Source: CAISCU01 sp943361925 (GTDB lineage Bacteria; Bacteroidota; Bacteroidia; UKL13-3). Taken from it: a stretch of DNA of 64,000 nt. The stretch is taken from the NCBI GenBank assembly GCA_943361925.1, contig CALRIT020000017.1:1-64000 (forward strand), written 5' to 3'. The position numbers and the translations under genes were made by a program. Positions within the stretch are counted from its first letter, which is position 1, and each line of letters begins with the position of its first letter. A model generated the notes under the pieces. The model made no database searches and was not told the origin of the DNA. It was given only the letters and a program-made list of their open reading frames with translations. Of this stretch, positions 44,584 through 53,386 are shown piece by piece.

Positions 44584-45321
44584 TTAAGATTTAGTAAAAA
44601 CCTTTTTCAAAATATCACTAACCCTATGTAAAGGATCTGTTCTGATTAGTTTTTCTTCGTTTGCAACTTTTAAGAACAAACCATCCAAAGCTCTTCTGGT
44701 AACATGCTCAGATAATGAATTGGTTGTAATTTTTGGATATAAAATTCCGCCCAAGCTGGCAGTATTATATGCATCAATTAAATCTTTATAAGCCGATTGT
44801 GCCGAAATGCTTCCAATAACCGGTTTTGATAAGCTGGTATTTATTTTTGGAGCAAAAGCCATTGTTAATGAATCATAGGTTTTTTCTTTCAAATAAACTG
44901 TAGCCGCTGTATCACCTCCGTTTAAAATGGTAAATCCATCTGCAATTGTAATATCGGTAATCGCATTTGTGAAAATACTTTTTGCTTGTGGTGCTGCATC
45001 TTCTGCCGCTCTGTTTATAGAAAGAATGGCATTTTCCAATAACAAATTTCCACCAGGCAAAGAATTAATGGTATTGTAAACAGGCTGCGCTTCTTCAGGT
45101 AATAATATTTTTACAGCCAAATCTTGGTAATATCCATCAACCTTAGAAAGTGTGGTAACACTAGTGTCCGAGCCCACATTTAATGCTTGTTTTAATCCTG
45201 TAATTACTTCTTCATTGCTCAATCCTACAGATTTCAGGATTTCATCAACTTTTTCACAAGAACTTAATAACAAACTACTTAGGATTACCATTGAGGCAAT
45301 TTTTATTGTTTTCATATTCAT
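44584..45321 (-). CDS. DUF4197 domain lipoprotein
   Basis: 245 residues from the ATG at 45321 (or 243 from 45315); the frame runs on to 45429 but overlaps the divergent transporter gene and hides the signal. Signal peptide with lipobox LLSSC. DUF4197 core: GLKQALNVGSDTSVTTLSKV (about 40), GYYQDLAVKILLPEEAQ, NRAAEDAAPQAKSIF, TSLSKPVIGSIS, and ALDGLFLKVANEEKLIR at the end. Helical periplasmic or membrane-anchored protein of unknown function. Divergent from the POT transporter gene. Confidence 0.9.
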   Translation of the reverse strand: MNMKTIKIASMVILSSLLLSSCEKVDEILKSVGLSNEEVITGLKQALNVGSDTSVTTLSKVDGYYQDLAVKILLPEEAQPVYNTINSLPGGNLLLENAILSINRAAEDAAPQAKSIFTNAITDITIADGFTILNGGDTAATVYLKEKTYDSLTMAFAPKINTSLSKPVIGSISAQSAYKDLIDAYNTASLGGILYPKITTNSLSEHVTRRALDGLFLKVANEEKLIRTDPLHRVSDILKKVFTKS

Positions 45322-45349
45322 ATAGCAAATCTGCTTTAAAGAATTGGAT

Positions 45350-45379
45350 TTTGCAAATGTGACAAAGGTCTTTATATTG
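45350..45379 (+). promoter_or_regulatory. Probable promoter for the POT transporter gene
   Basis: TTTG at 45350-45353, 19-base spacer, then TATATTG at 45373-45379, one T short of the TAnnTTTG consensus. It lies 33 bases before the ATG at 45412 in a 90-base divergent region. Confidence 0.45.
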
Positions 45380-45411
45380 CATTTTACTAAAACGAAACAA
45401 AATCTAATTAT

Positions 45412-47310
45412 ATGAGTAAAACCGGACATCCAAAAGGCCTCTATGTATTATTTATAACTGAAATGTTTGAGAGATTCAGTTATTATGGTATGAGAGCAAT
45501 TTTTGTGCTCTTTTTAACAAAGGCACTTTTATTCGACAAATCAATTGGTTCTGATATTTATGGGAGCTATACCGGCTTAGTTTATTTAACTCCATTATTA
45601 GGTGGTTATATGGCCGACAGGTATTGGGGAAATAGAAAATCAATTATTATTGGTGGAATCATGATGGCTATAGGCCAGTTTTTTATGTTTTTAAGTGGCT
45701 CTTTTTATGCAGAAACTGAATTAGCCAGAGCTTTAATGATGGGTGGATTAGGAATGTTGATTTTTGGAAATGGCTTTTTTAAACCAAATATTTCAACAAT
45801 GGTTGGCCAACTTTATCCAAAAGGTGATAAAAGAATTGACTCTGCTTTCACTATTTTTTACATGGGAATTAACTTGGGGGCTTTCTTGTCTCCTTTGATT
45901 TGCGGTGGATTGGGTGATACTGGTAATCCTGCTGATTTTAAATATGGATTTCTTGCAGCTTCAATAGGAATGGTAATAAGTACTTTATTATTTACCTGGC
46001 TAAAAAATCATTACATAGTAACTCCTGAAGGTGAACCTGTAGGGGCAAAACCTAATAGTGCAAGAAATGTAGAAGTTGAAGCCACTACAAAATCTGATTT
46101 TACAAAAGGGCAAATTTTCTTTTGGTTAGGAGTTGAAGTAGTTCTGTTTAGCTTATTTTATTATTTGAATCAAGGTGTAATTGGTTCATTCATTTTTTCT
46201 CTATCTATAAGTGCTCCTGGTTTAATTATTTCAGATAAAAGTCTTGCAAAAGATGAACGCGAAAGAATTTGGGTAATTTATATTGTTGCATTCTTTGTAA
46301 TTTTCTTCTGGGCTGCTTTTGAACAAGCTGGTGCTTCATTAACCTTTTTTGCTGAAGAACAAACTGATCGTGAAGTTGGACTTCATTTGTCAAAGGGTAT
46401 TTTAATGTCAATTTATGGTGCTATTATAGCTGTTTTAGGTTTCTTTGCTTATAAAGTTTTTTCAGGTTTAAAGAACGAACAAAAAGGAGTTAAAGAACTA
46501 ATTTTGGTATTATTAACTTCAGGTATTTTAGGCTTAGTTTATTTAATAAGCAATTTAAGTCCAGAAGGTCAAGAAATAAGTTCTATTCCTGCAAGTTTCT
46601 TCCAATCAATCAATGCCGTTTCAATTGTAATTTTTGCACCAATTTTTTCAATTTTATGGACTGTTTTGGGTGAACGCAATATTGAACCTGCTTCTCCTTA
46701 CAAACAATCTATAGGATTATTATTATTGGCATTAGGTTATGTAGTTATCGCTTTTGGTGTTAAAGGAATCGCTCCAGAAACCAAAGTGAGCATGATGTGG
46801 CTTGTTAGTCTTTACCTGATTCATACATTTGGTGAGCTATGTTTATCTCCGATTGGATTGTCAATGGTGAATAAGTTAGCTCCTGTAAAGTTTGCTTCTT
46901 TATTAATGGGTGTATGGTTTCTTTCTACTGCTTCTGCAAATAAATTTGCCGGAACATTAAGTTCTTTGTATCCGGAAACAATGCTTAAAATTGAAAATGT
47001 TCAGGAACAACAAACTTCTAATAATATTGTACTTTGTCAGAAACTAGATAAAGCAGAAGAAATTGCAGGATCAAAATATATTAGCATTGATTTGATTTCT
47101 TTTGAACAAGTAACTTCTAAAGAACAAAAAGCAGAAATTGTAGGTAAGATTTTTAAAGATTCTTTAGTAAAAGAAAAAGGCTTTTTAGGTTTTACCATTA
47201 ATAGTTTATATTCCTTTTTCATGCTATTTGTAGTTATGGCTGGAATTGCTTCAGTTATTTTATTCTTCTTATCGAGGAAGCTTCTTAAAATGATGCATGG
47301 AGTTAGGTAG
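45412..47310 (+). CDS. POT-family proton-coupled peptide transporter
   Basis: 632 residues with 12-14 membrane helices. The POT opening motif is intact (EMFERFSYYGMRAIFVLFLT, with the ExxERF proton-coupling site), followed by GGYMADRYWGNRKSI and FYMGINLGAFLSPLICGGLGD. A hydrophilic insertion of about 75 residues (about 530-600, NVQEQQTSNNIVLCQKLDKA onward) sits before the last helix, a trait of many Bacteroidota POT proteins. Imports di- and tripeptides with protons. The DPP4-type peptidase encoded 9 kb upstream produces such substrates. Confidence 0.95.
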   Translation: MSKTGHPKGLYVLFITEMFERFSYYGMRAIFVLFLTKALLFDKSIGSDIYGSYTGLVYLTPLLGGYMADRYWGNRKSIIIGGIMMAIGQFFMFLSGSFYAETELARALMMGGLGMLIFGNGFFKPNISTMVGQLYPKGDKRIDSAFTIFYMGINLGAFLSPLICGGLGDTGNPADFKYGFLAASIGMVISTLLFTWLKNHYIVTPEGEPVGAKPNSARNVEVEATTKSDFTKGQIFFWLGVEVVLFSLFYYLNQGVIGSFIFSLSISAPGLIISDKSLAKDERERIWVIYIVAFFVIFFWAAFEQAGASLTFFAEEQTDREVGLHLSKGILMSIYGAIIAVLGFFAYKVFSGLKNEQKGVKELILVLLTSGILGLVYLISNLSPEGQEISSIPASFFQSINAVSIVIFAPIFSILWTVLGERNIEPASPYKQSIGLLLLALGYVVIAFGVKGIAPETKVSMMWLVSLYLIHTFGELCLSPIGLSMVNKLAPVKFASLLMGVWFLSTASANKFAGTLSSLYPETMLKIENVQEQQTSNNIVLCQKLDKAEEIAGSKYISIDLISFEQVTSKEQKAEIVGKIFKDSLVKEKGFLGFTINSLYSFFMLFVVMAGIASVILFFLSRKLLKMMHGVR

Positions 47311-47328
47311 TTTAAATTATAACTAACC

Positions 47329-47365
47329 AAAATGGCTGCAAATCAAACTTGCAGCCATTTTTTTT
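47329..47365 (+). terminator. Rho-independent terminator after the POT transporter
   Basis: A 13-bp stem (47329-47341 with 47349-47361) around a 7-base loop, followed by a T-run. Confidence 0.92.
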
Positions 47366-47431
47366 GCCTTAAAATTTCCTCCTTTTTTCAAGGAATACCT
47401 TAATGTTTTTTTACCTTATTTTGCTTGCATT

Positions 47432-48154
47432 ATGTTAGAAAACCTCGACTTAACTAAAATTCTGGTACTTGATATAGAAACCGTTCCTCTAGCTCCTTCA
47501 TTTGATGAATTAAATGAAACTTGGAAAGACCTATGGCTTAAAAAAGCTCAAACACTCAGAAGGGAAGAGGGACAAACAGATTTGGATTTGTATCCGCGTG
47601 CAGGTATTTATGCAGAATTCGGTAAGATAGTTTGTATTTCTGTAGGCTATTTTTCCTTAAAAGGTACTGAATATGAATTCAGGCTTAAGTCGTTTTTTGG
47701 AGATGATGAGGTGAAAGTATTACAAGATTTTAGCGCACTCTTAAACAAACATTTTTCTGGTCCCGGAAATACCTTATGTGCCCATAATGGTAAAGAATTT
47801 GATTATCCTTTTATAGCCAGAAGATGTTTACTAAATGCACTTCCAATTCCGGCGATGTTAGATATAGCAGGTAAAAAACCTTGGGAAGTAAATCTATTAG
47901 ATACAATGGAATTATGGAAGTTTGGCGATTATAAAAGTTTTACTTCTTTGGTTCTTTTAGCCTCAGCTTTTGGTATACCCACTCCTAAAGATGATATCGA
48001 TGGTTCTATGGTTTGGATGGTTTACTGGAAAGAAAAGGATGTTGAAAGAATAAAAGTTTATTGCCAAAAAGATGTAATTACTGTTGCCCAGATTTTACTT
48101 AAATTTAGAAACCTTCCTTTATTAACTGAAGATAGAATTCACTTATTAAGCTAG
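47432..48154 (+). CDS. 3'-5' exonuclease, DnaQ-like (PolB-type)
   Basis: 240 residues, one RNase H-like exonuclease domain. Catalytic acids are in place: LVLDIETVP motif near residue 10 (Asp, Glu), CAHNGKEFDYPF (Asp, near 118) and VYCQKDVITVAQ (Tyr and Asp near 210), the DEDDy pattern. This matches the predicted PolB-like 3'-5' exonucleases that occur as stand-alone proteins in Bacteroidota. A role in DNA repair or RNA trimming is inferred. No operon partner. Confidence 0.88.
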   Translation: MLENLDLTKILVLDIETVPLAPSFDELNETWKDLWLKKAQTLRREEGQTDLDLYPRAGIYAEFGKIVCISVGYFSLKGTEYEFRLKSFFGDDEVKVLQDFSALLNKHFSGPGNTLCAHNGKEFDYPFIARRCLLNALPIPAMLDIAGKKPWEVNLLDTMELWKFGDYKSFTSLVLLASAFGIPTPKDDIDGSMVWMVYWKEKDVERIKVYCQKDVITVAQILLKFRNLPLLTEDRIHLLS

Positions 48155-48181
48155 TTTTCTTTTTGATTTAGATGGATTTTT

Positions 48182-48742
48182 TTAAAAGAATTGAAAGCCA
48201 ATTTTAATTGATGCTTCAGGGTTTAATAATGCAGGAGAAAATGTTTTTCCCATTACTTGAATGGTTTTAGAACCTCCAATTCTTAAACTCATTCCGGCCC
48301 AGGGACTCAAATATAAATGCTCACTTAACGGAATATGATAACCAAAACTTCCATTCAATAAAAACGATTCATAATCAACTGCTTGGTTGCTTGTTTTTTC
48401 TTTAATATTTCCGTTCCACTTAACCAATCCTCCCCCAATCCAAAATCCTTTATCACTATTCTTAAAAAAATAATCTCCTAAAATGGCATACGATTGAATG
48501 GTATTTTCTTTGAATTCTTTTGGAGTTATAAAAGCAGGCATATATACTTTTGTAGCCAGTGCACGCAATCTAATTTTATCTGTACCAAAAGTTATAGCTG
48601 CAAAATTTCCTCCCGTTACGTAAGGAAGTGCATCTACTTCTAAGCAGATTCTTAGTTTTTTCTCATTGATTTGAGCTAAAACAGAATGATTAGAAACATG
48701 GTATAGAAATGTAAAAAGGAAAATTGAGATGATACTTTTCAT
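48182..48742 (-). CDS. Outer-membrane beta-barrel-like protein, unknown function
   Basis: 186 residues with a signal peptide (ending SVLAQ). The rest alternates polar and hydrophobic residues in eight or so strands with glycine turns and ends in Phe-Gln-Phe-Phe, typical of outer-membrane barrels recognised by the BAM complex. No named family recognised. It lies 66 bases downstream of the glycosyltransferase gene on the same strand. Confidence 0.65.
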   Translation of the reverse strand: MKSIISIFLFTFLYHVSNHSVLAQINEKKLRICLEVDALPYVTGGNFAAITFGTDKIRLRALATKVYMPAFITPKEFKENTIQSYAILGDYFFKNSDKGFWIGGGLVKWNGNIKEKTSNQAVDYESFLLNGSFGYHIPLSEHLYLSPWAGMSLRIGGSKTIQVMGKTFSPALLNPEASIKIGFQFF

Positions 48743-48808
48743 GCTGCAATCATAGCAGACACTTTTATTCTATCCTATGATTTTTGCAAGCTTTTGATTT
48801 CTTTCAAT

Positions 48809-49948
48809 CTAAAATTTCAAATCACTTATTTTCTGATTGAGATTATTGATAATTCCAGGCCAGCTGTATGTTTCGAAGAAGCTTGAAGGTATTTCACCTG
48901 TTTTTCCTTTTTTTAGTTGATGTAAAATTTCTTCTGCAAATTGATTCCATTCATGATCATTTATTATTTTCAAGAAATCACCACAAACATCCGGATTAAT
49001 TCCTTCAGCACCGGTTTTACTGGAGATTACAACTTGACTTCTTGATAATGTATCAACTGCTTTGGTTTTTATTCCACCTCCACTAATAATTGGGTTTAAC
49101 ATCAAATCTGCTCCATCAATGTATAATTCAATATCATCAACAAAACCACAATAAGTTATTTCTTGAATAGAATTTAGTTTCTCTTCTATTGTTTTTGGTA
49201 AATTTTTGCCACAAATTAAAATATGAAAGGAGTGAATTTTCTTTTTTAATTCCTCATAAATAGGTCCTGCAATTAATTCAACTGCTTCATAATTGGGTCC
49301 GTAACTCATGGTTGCAAAAAATAAGAAAACAGGAGTTTCAATTGGCAACTTATGAAGTTCATGAAGTCTAAGCTTGGCATTTTCTCTTTTTTGTGGCACA
49401 CTTTCAAATGGCACTCCATAGGGAGTTAATAAAGTTTTATTGGCGTCTAAATCGAATTCGTGAATAGCTTTTGCTTGGTCGATATCACTTACAAAAATCA
49501 CTAGATCGGCCATTTTATAAGCAAATTTTTCATACATATACAAAAGCGACCACCAGGTTTTTCCCATGCTTTTAAACCTGAGGTATTCAATATTGTTACT
49601 TCTGATAAATACTTTTTTCTTTCCAAAAAACTGAATAAAAGGAATCATCCAGGCCATCCAGGGTTGATCAAAAAATACAATTTCCGATTTCCTTTCTTTC
49701 ATCAGTTTAAAAACTCTAAAAAGAAGAAAGAAATTTAAATACCTGCTGGCTTTAAATGGCATCCCGATAATGAGCTCAAAATCGAAACTGTTAGAATCTA
49801 CTTGACGATAAGGCTCAACAGTAAAAACACTTAGTTTATTTTTTTTACCCATGAAATTTAAAATATTCATGGTTGATATTTCACCTCCTGTTGTGGCCGG
49901 TAAAAAAGGGTAGGAGATGATTGCAAAAATGTTTTTTGATGTACTCAT
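48809..49948 (-). CDS. Glycosyltransferase, GT4-like
   Basis: 379 residues, GT-B fold. N-terminal Gly-rich start (YPFLPATTGGEISTMNIL, the acceptor-side signature), middle nucleotide-sugar domain with FFATMSYGPNYEAVELI, and a C-terminal motif GGGIKTKAVDTLSRSQVVIS followed by TGAEGI, near the usual E-x7-E place. Probably adds a sugar to a surface polysaccharide or glycolipid; substrates unknown. Only 48 bases separate its start from the divergent hpt gene. Confidence 0.88.
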   Translation of the reverse strand: MSTSKNIFAIISYPFLPATTGGEISTMNILNFMGKKNKLSVFTVEPYRQVDSNSFDFELIIGMPFKASRYLNFFLLFRVFKLMKERKSEIVFFDQPWMAWMIPFIQFFGKKKVFIRSNNIEYLRFKSMGKTWWSLLYMYEKFAYKMADLVIFVSDIDQAKAIHEFDLDANKTLLTPYGVPFESVPQKRENAKLRLHELHKLPIETPVFLFFATMSYGPNYEAVELIAGPIYEELKKKIHSFHILICGKNLPKTIEEKLNSIQEITYCGFVDDIELYIDGADLMLNPIISGGGIKTKAVDTLSRSQVVISSKTGAEGINPDVCGDFLKIINDHEWNQFAEEILHQLKKGKTGEIPSSFFETYSWPGIINNLNQKISDLKF

Positions 49949-49996
49949 ATCTCAACAAATATGCAGGATTGTTCTGAATTCCTCTATTTTTGAGAA

Positions 49997-50533
49997 ATGA
50001 AGCCGCTGCAAATTTTAGACAGATATTTTGTTCCGTTTATTTCTGAAACCGACATTTCCGCTAGAATCAAGGACTTAGCATCGCAAATTACAAGTGATTA
50101 TGAAGGAAAAAATCCAGTTTTTATCGGAATTTTAAATGGTTCGTTTATGTTTTGTTCTGATTTATTAAGATTGGTGAATATACCTTGTGAAATTTCTTTT
50201 ATGAAATGTAGCTCCTATGAAGGTACAAGCAGCACCGGCGTTGTAAAACAATTATTTGGCTTAAATCAGGATATTAAAGGTAGGCATATTGTTCTCATTG
50301 AAGATATTATAGATACTGGATTTACAATGGAATTTATCTTAAAAGAGATTAGTAAACAGGAACCTGCTTCGATTAAAATTTGTACTTTGTTGTTTAAACC
50401 TGAGGCACTTAAAGCTCCAATTCAATCTGATTATATTGGATTTGAAACCGAAAATAAATTTCTTTTAGGTTATGGCTTAGATTACGATGGGTATGGAAGA
50501 AACCTGCCCGAAATTTATGTCGAACTGGAATAG
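49997..50533 (+). CDS. hpt: Hypoxanthine phosphoribosyltransferase
   Basis: 178 residues. The PRPP-binding motif VLIEDIIDTGFTM is intact (about 100-112), with the earlier FIGILNGSFMF loop and the late FLLGYGLDYDGYGRNLPEI segment typical of HPRT. It salvages hypoxanthine and guanine to IMP and GMP. First gene of an hpt-adk-obgE cluster that is common in Bacteroidota. TATTTTTG at 49985-49992 resembles a -7 element but lies only 4 bases before the ATG. Confidence 0.94.
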   Translation: MKPLQILDRYFVPFISETDISARIKDLASQITSDYEGKNPVFIGILNGSFMFCSDLLRLVNIPCEISFMKCSSYEGTSSTGVVKQLFGLNQDIKGRHIVLIEDIIDTGFTMEFILKEISKQEPASIKICTLLFKPEALKAPIQSDYIGFETENKFLLGYGLDYDGYGRNLPEIYVELE

Positions 50534-50616
50534 TGTATAAAAAATTGCCAAATTGATATACATCAGTTTGTGTTATCCGAAACTTTCTTTTTTATTCGCA
50601 TCATAATAAAACAATC

Positions 50617-51189
50617 ATGTTGAACTTAGTATTATTTGGCCCTCCGGGAGCAGGAAAAGGAACTCAATCAGCAAAATTAATCGAGCGTTATTCTTTGGTA
50701 CACCTATCAACAGGTGATATTTTTAGAGCAAACATTAAAGGTGAAACTGAATTGGGTTTGTTGGCAAAAAGTTTCATGGATAAGGGACAATTAGTTCCGG
50801 ATGAAGTTACAATCAATATGCTTTCAGCTGAAGTGAAAAAAAATCCCGATGCCAAAGGTTTTATTTTTGATGGTTTTCCTAGAACTTCTGCTCAAGCTTC
50901 AGCTTTAGATGATTTGTTAAAATCAATGAATTCTTCTATTTCCTTAATGTTGGCTTTAGAAGTTGAAGAGGCTGAATTAAAAAGAAGATTGTTAATCAGA
51001 GGAAAAGATAGCGGTCGTGCCGATGACCAGGATCCTGCAGTTATTCAAAAACGAATTGATGTTTACAATGCAGAAACTTTCCCTGTAAGAGACTATTATC
51101 AAGCTCAAAATAAATACAAGGGAGTTGATGGTATTGGTGAAATAGAAACCATATTTAATCAGCTTTGCACTGAAATAGATTCGCTCTAG
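50617..51189 (+). CDS. adk: Adenylate kinase
   Basis: 190 residues. P-loop GPPGAGKGTQSAKL (about 8-21), the AMP-binding LSTGDIFRANI and DGFPRTSAQA, and a short LID (RGKDSGRADDQDP) without zinc cysteines. This is the short Adk form. It interconverts ATP, ADP and AMP. It lies 83 bases after hpt and 49 bases before the obgE ATG. Confidence 0.96.
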   Translation: MLNLVLFGPPGAGKGTQSAKLIERYSLVHLSTGDIFRANIKGETELGLLAKSFMDKGQLVPDEVTINMLSAEVKKNPDAKGFIFDGFPRTSAQASALDDLLKSMNSSISLMLALEVEEAELKRRLLIRGKDSGRADDQDPAVIQKRIDVYNAETFPVRDYYQAQNKYKGVDGIGEIETIFNQLCTEIDSL

Positions 51190-51200
51190 TTCAATTCAAT

Positions 51201-51232
51201 TTTGGTGGCTCAGCCGCATTTACCTACCTTTG
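51201..51232 (+). promoter_or_regulatory. Consensus Bacteroidota promoter directly in front of obgE
   Basis: TTTG at 51201-51204, a 20-base spacer, and TACCTTTG at 51225-51232 match the -33/-7 consensus fully. Only 6 bases separate the -7 element from the obgE ATG at 51239, so the transcript would begin at or next to the start codon. Confidence 0.6.
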
Positions 51233-51238
51233 CCGCTT

Positions 51239-52231
51239 ATGGCAGATTCAAATTTTGTTGATTATGTGAAAATCTGTTGCCGAAGTGGCAAGGGTGGAGC
51301 AGGTTGTATGCACTTTCACCGTGATAAACACACGGCTAAAGGTGGACCTGATGGTGGTGATGGTGGTCATGGTGGTAGTATTATTTTAAGAGGTAATAGT
51401 CAAACATGGACTTTACTTCATCTTAAATACCGTAAACATGTGATTGCATCGCCTGGAAATGGTGGTGAAAGTGGACTTAGACACGGTAAAGACGGTAAAA
51501 ATGATGTTCTTGATGTGCCATTAGGCACAGTTGCAAAAGATGCTGAAACTGGTGAAATCCTTTTTGAAATCACCGAACATGGACAACAAGAGGTTTTATT
51601 GGCAGGTGGAAGAGGTGGTTTAGGTAATCACCATTTTAAAACTTCTACAAACCAAGCTCCTCGTCATGCTCAAGCAGGTGAAGATGGTAAAGAAGAATGG
51701 AAAATTCTTGAATTAAAAATTCTTGCAGATGTTGGTTTAGTAGGTTTTCCTAATGCAGGAAAATCAACTTTATTATCTGTAGTTTCTGCTGCAAAACCTG
51801 AAATTGCTGCTTATCCTTTCACAACTTTAGTTCCTAATTTAGGGATTGTTCAATACCGCGATTTTCGCTCTTTTGTAATGGCTGATATTCCCGGAATTAT
51901 TGAAGGTGCACATGAAGGTAAAGGTTTAGGTACAAGGTTTTTAAGGCATATTGAAAGAAATGCTACTTTACTTTTTATGGTTCCTGCTACTTCAGAAGAC
52001 ATCAAAAAGGAATACAATATTTTGCTAAAGGAATTAAAGTTATACAACAAGGAATTAACTCAGAAAACCAGAATTCTTGCTATTACAAAATGTGATTTGG
52101 TTGATGAGGATACTTTAAAAGAAATAAAGAAATCTTTACCAAGAATTCCTCATGTTTTTATTAGCTCAGCTACTGGTCTCGGTATTGATAAACTCAAAGA
52201 CAAACTTTGGGATATTATTAATGAAGAATAG
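51239..52231 (+). CDS. obgE: GTPase ObgE/CgtA
   Basis: 330 residues from the ATG at 51239; a TTG at 51230 lies inside the promoter motif and is rejected. The Gly-rich Obg domain is at about 1-155 (GGPDGGDGGHGGSIIL). The G domain follows with G1 GFPNAGKSTLL, G3 DIPGIIEGAHEGKGLG, G4 TKCD and G5 SSATG. It lacks the extra C-terminal OCT domain, as expected for this length. ObgE binds the large ribosomal subunit and links growth to (p)ppGpp. Last gene of the hpt-adk-obgE cluster, with a terminator after it. Confidence 0.96.
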   Translation: MADSNFVDYVKICCRSGKGGAGCMHFHRDKHTAKGGPDGGDGGHGGSIILRGNSQTWTLLHLKYRKHVIASPGNGGESGLRHGKDGKNDVLDVPLGTVAKDAETGEILFEITEHGQQEVLLAGGRGGLGNHHFKTSTNQAPRHAQAGEDGKEEWKILELKILADVGLVGFPNAGKSTLLSVVSAAKPEIAAYPFTTLVPNLGIVQYRDFRSFVMADIPGIIEGAHEGKGLGTRFLRHIERNATLLFMVPATSEDIKKEYNILLKELKLYNKELTQKTRILAITKCDLVDEDTLKEIKKSLPRIPHVFISSATGLGIDKLKDKLWDIINEE

Positions 52232-52337
52232 GAAATTGAAATAAAAACGTTTTTTGAGAATTGAATATATTATTGATTTGTGCAAATCAATTCTTAAAAC
52301 TTGTACGAATCATTATTTTTTTTGATTCGATTTGTTT

Positions 52338-52374
52338 AAAATGCCATTAGAATGAATACTTCTAATGGTATTTT
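52338..52374 (+). terminator. Rho-independent terminator after obgE
   Basis: A 15-bp stem (52338-52352 with 52360-52374, one G-T pair) with a 7-base loop and a T-run. An in-frame ATG at 52352 of the next gene falls inside this hairpin, which argues for the later start at 52394. Confidence 0.88.
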
Positions 52375-52393
52375 TGTTTTAGATATCAATCAC

Positions 52394-53386
52394 ATGAATA
52401 AATTAAATTTCTCTATAGGAAAACGATTAATTGTAATTGCATTTTTAACAATGAGTTTTTCTTCTTATGCCCAATCAAACAAAACAGTTTATTTGGCTTG
52501 GTTTGAAACAAATAATCTCAAAAAAGATTTTCAATTCATCACACCAAAATTGTTAAAAGGATATTTAAATCAAGGTACAAGATTTGAAGCGGTTACTCCT
52601 AATTATGGTGATTCAGTTAGCGGAAGCTGGTTGGAAATTTCTGAAATTCAAAACCGTGCAAAAGAAAAAAATGCGGCTTATTATGTTTTAGGTACTTTAA
52701 CAAGATTGGGAGAAACTGTTATTGTTGACATCAATTTAAATGAAACTTCAACAGGTAAAAGGCTTTGGTCTGATAAATTAAAAGCAAGTGGTCCTGATGA
52801 CTTAGACCCAATTATGCAAAGAGTTGCTTTGGCAATGGGTACCGAAAACACCTCTACAAAAGAAGGTGATATTTATAATGTAAGTAACTACGAATCTAAA
52901 GAATTAAAGAAACAACAGGCTACTTATTCTTTTGGAACATCCATAGGTTCAATGATAGGTTTTCGCGCTAACTCAGAACTAATGGCCGGAGGAAGTTTTG
53001 TTGGCTCTTATGATAATAGAAATCTAATTTTGGATTTCAGAGGCTCATATTATGGATTTGGTAGTGAAAATTCTGCCTTTTATAGCTTTGGTTTAGAAGT
53101 TTTGAAACCTTTAAAAAAGGATGCTAATACTGTATTTTTAACAGGTGGATTGCAAATTGCCGGTTACGATTGGATAGAAAGTTATTACAATGGTCCATTT
53201 AATTCTGGAACAAGAGATATTAATTACTCAGGTATGGTTTTTAACCTGGGTGGTGGATATTTAGTAGGTAGAACATCAAGCGCTCAACTTAGATTTTCAG
53301 GTGATTTGTTAATTGGAGCCTTAAATAAATACGATGGTCCTTTTACAGGTGCTCAAGTTAAAATGGAAATTTTATTTAACAGATAA
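52394..53386 (+). CDS. Exported protein with C-terminal barrel-like part, unknown function
   Basis: 330 residues from the ATG at 52394, which gives a signal peptide ending MSFSSYAQ; an ATG at 52352 lies within a terminator. Residues about 25-145 (VYLAWFETNNLKKDFQFITP, AAYYVLGTLTRLGETVIVDI, NLNETSTGKRLWSDKL) resemble the substrate-free TolB/CsgG-type N-terminal domains. The rest is beta-rich with YGFGSENSAFYSFGLEVLKP, as in small barrels. Its stop overlaps the next start by one base, so the pair is co-translated. Family uncertain. Confidence 0.7.
   Translation: MNKLNFSIGKRLIVIAFLTMSFSSYAQSNKTVYLAWFETNNLKKDFQFITPKLLKGYLNQGTRFEAVTPNYGDSVSGSWLEISEIQNRAKEKNAAYYVLGTLTRLGETVIVDINLNETSTGKRLWSDKLKASGPDDLDPIMQRVALAMGTENTSTKEGDIYNVSNYESKELKKQQATYSFGTSIGSMIGFRANSELMAGGSFVGSYDNRNLILDFRGSYYGFGSENSAFYSFGLEVLKPLKKDANTVFLTGGLQIAGYDWIESYYNGPFNSGTRDINYSGMVFNLGGGYLVGRTSSAQLRFSGDLLIGALNKYDGPFTGAQVKMEILFNR

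Noticed and set aside
52352..52393. Earlier ATG for the exported protein gene after obgE
   Set aside because: It falls inside the obgE terminator hairpin and would place 14 extra residues before the signal peptide.
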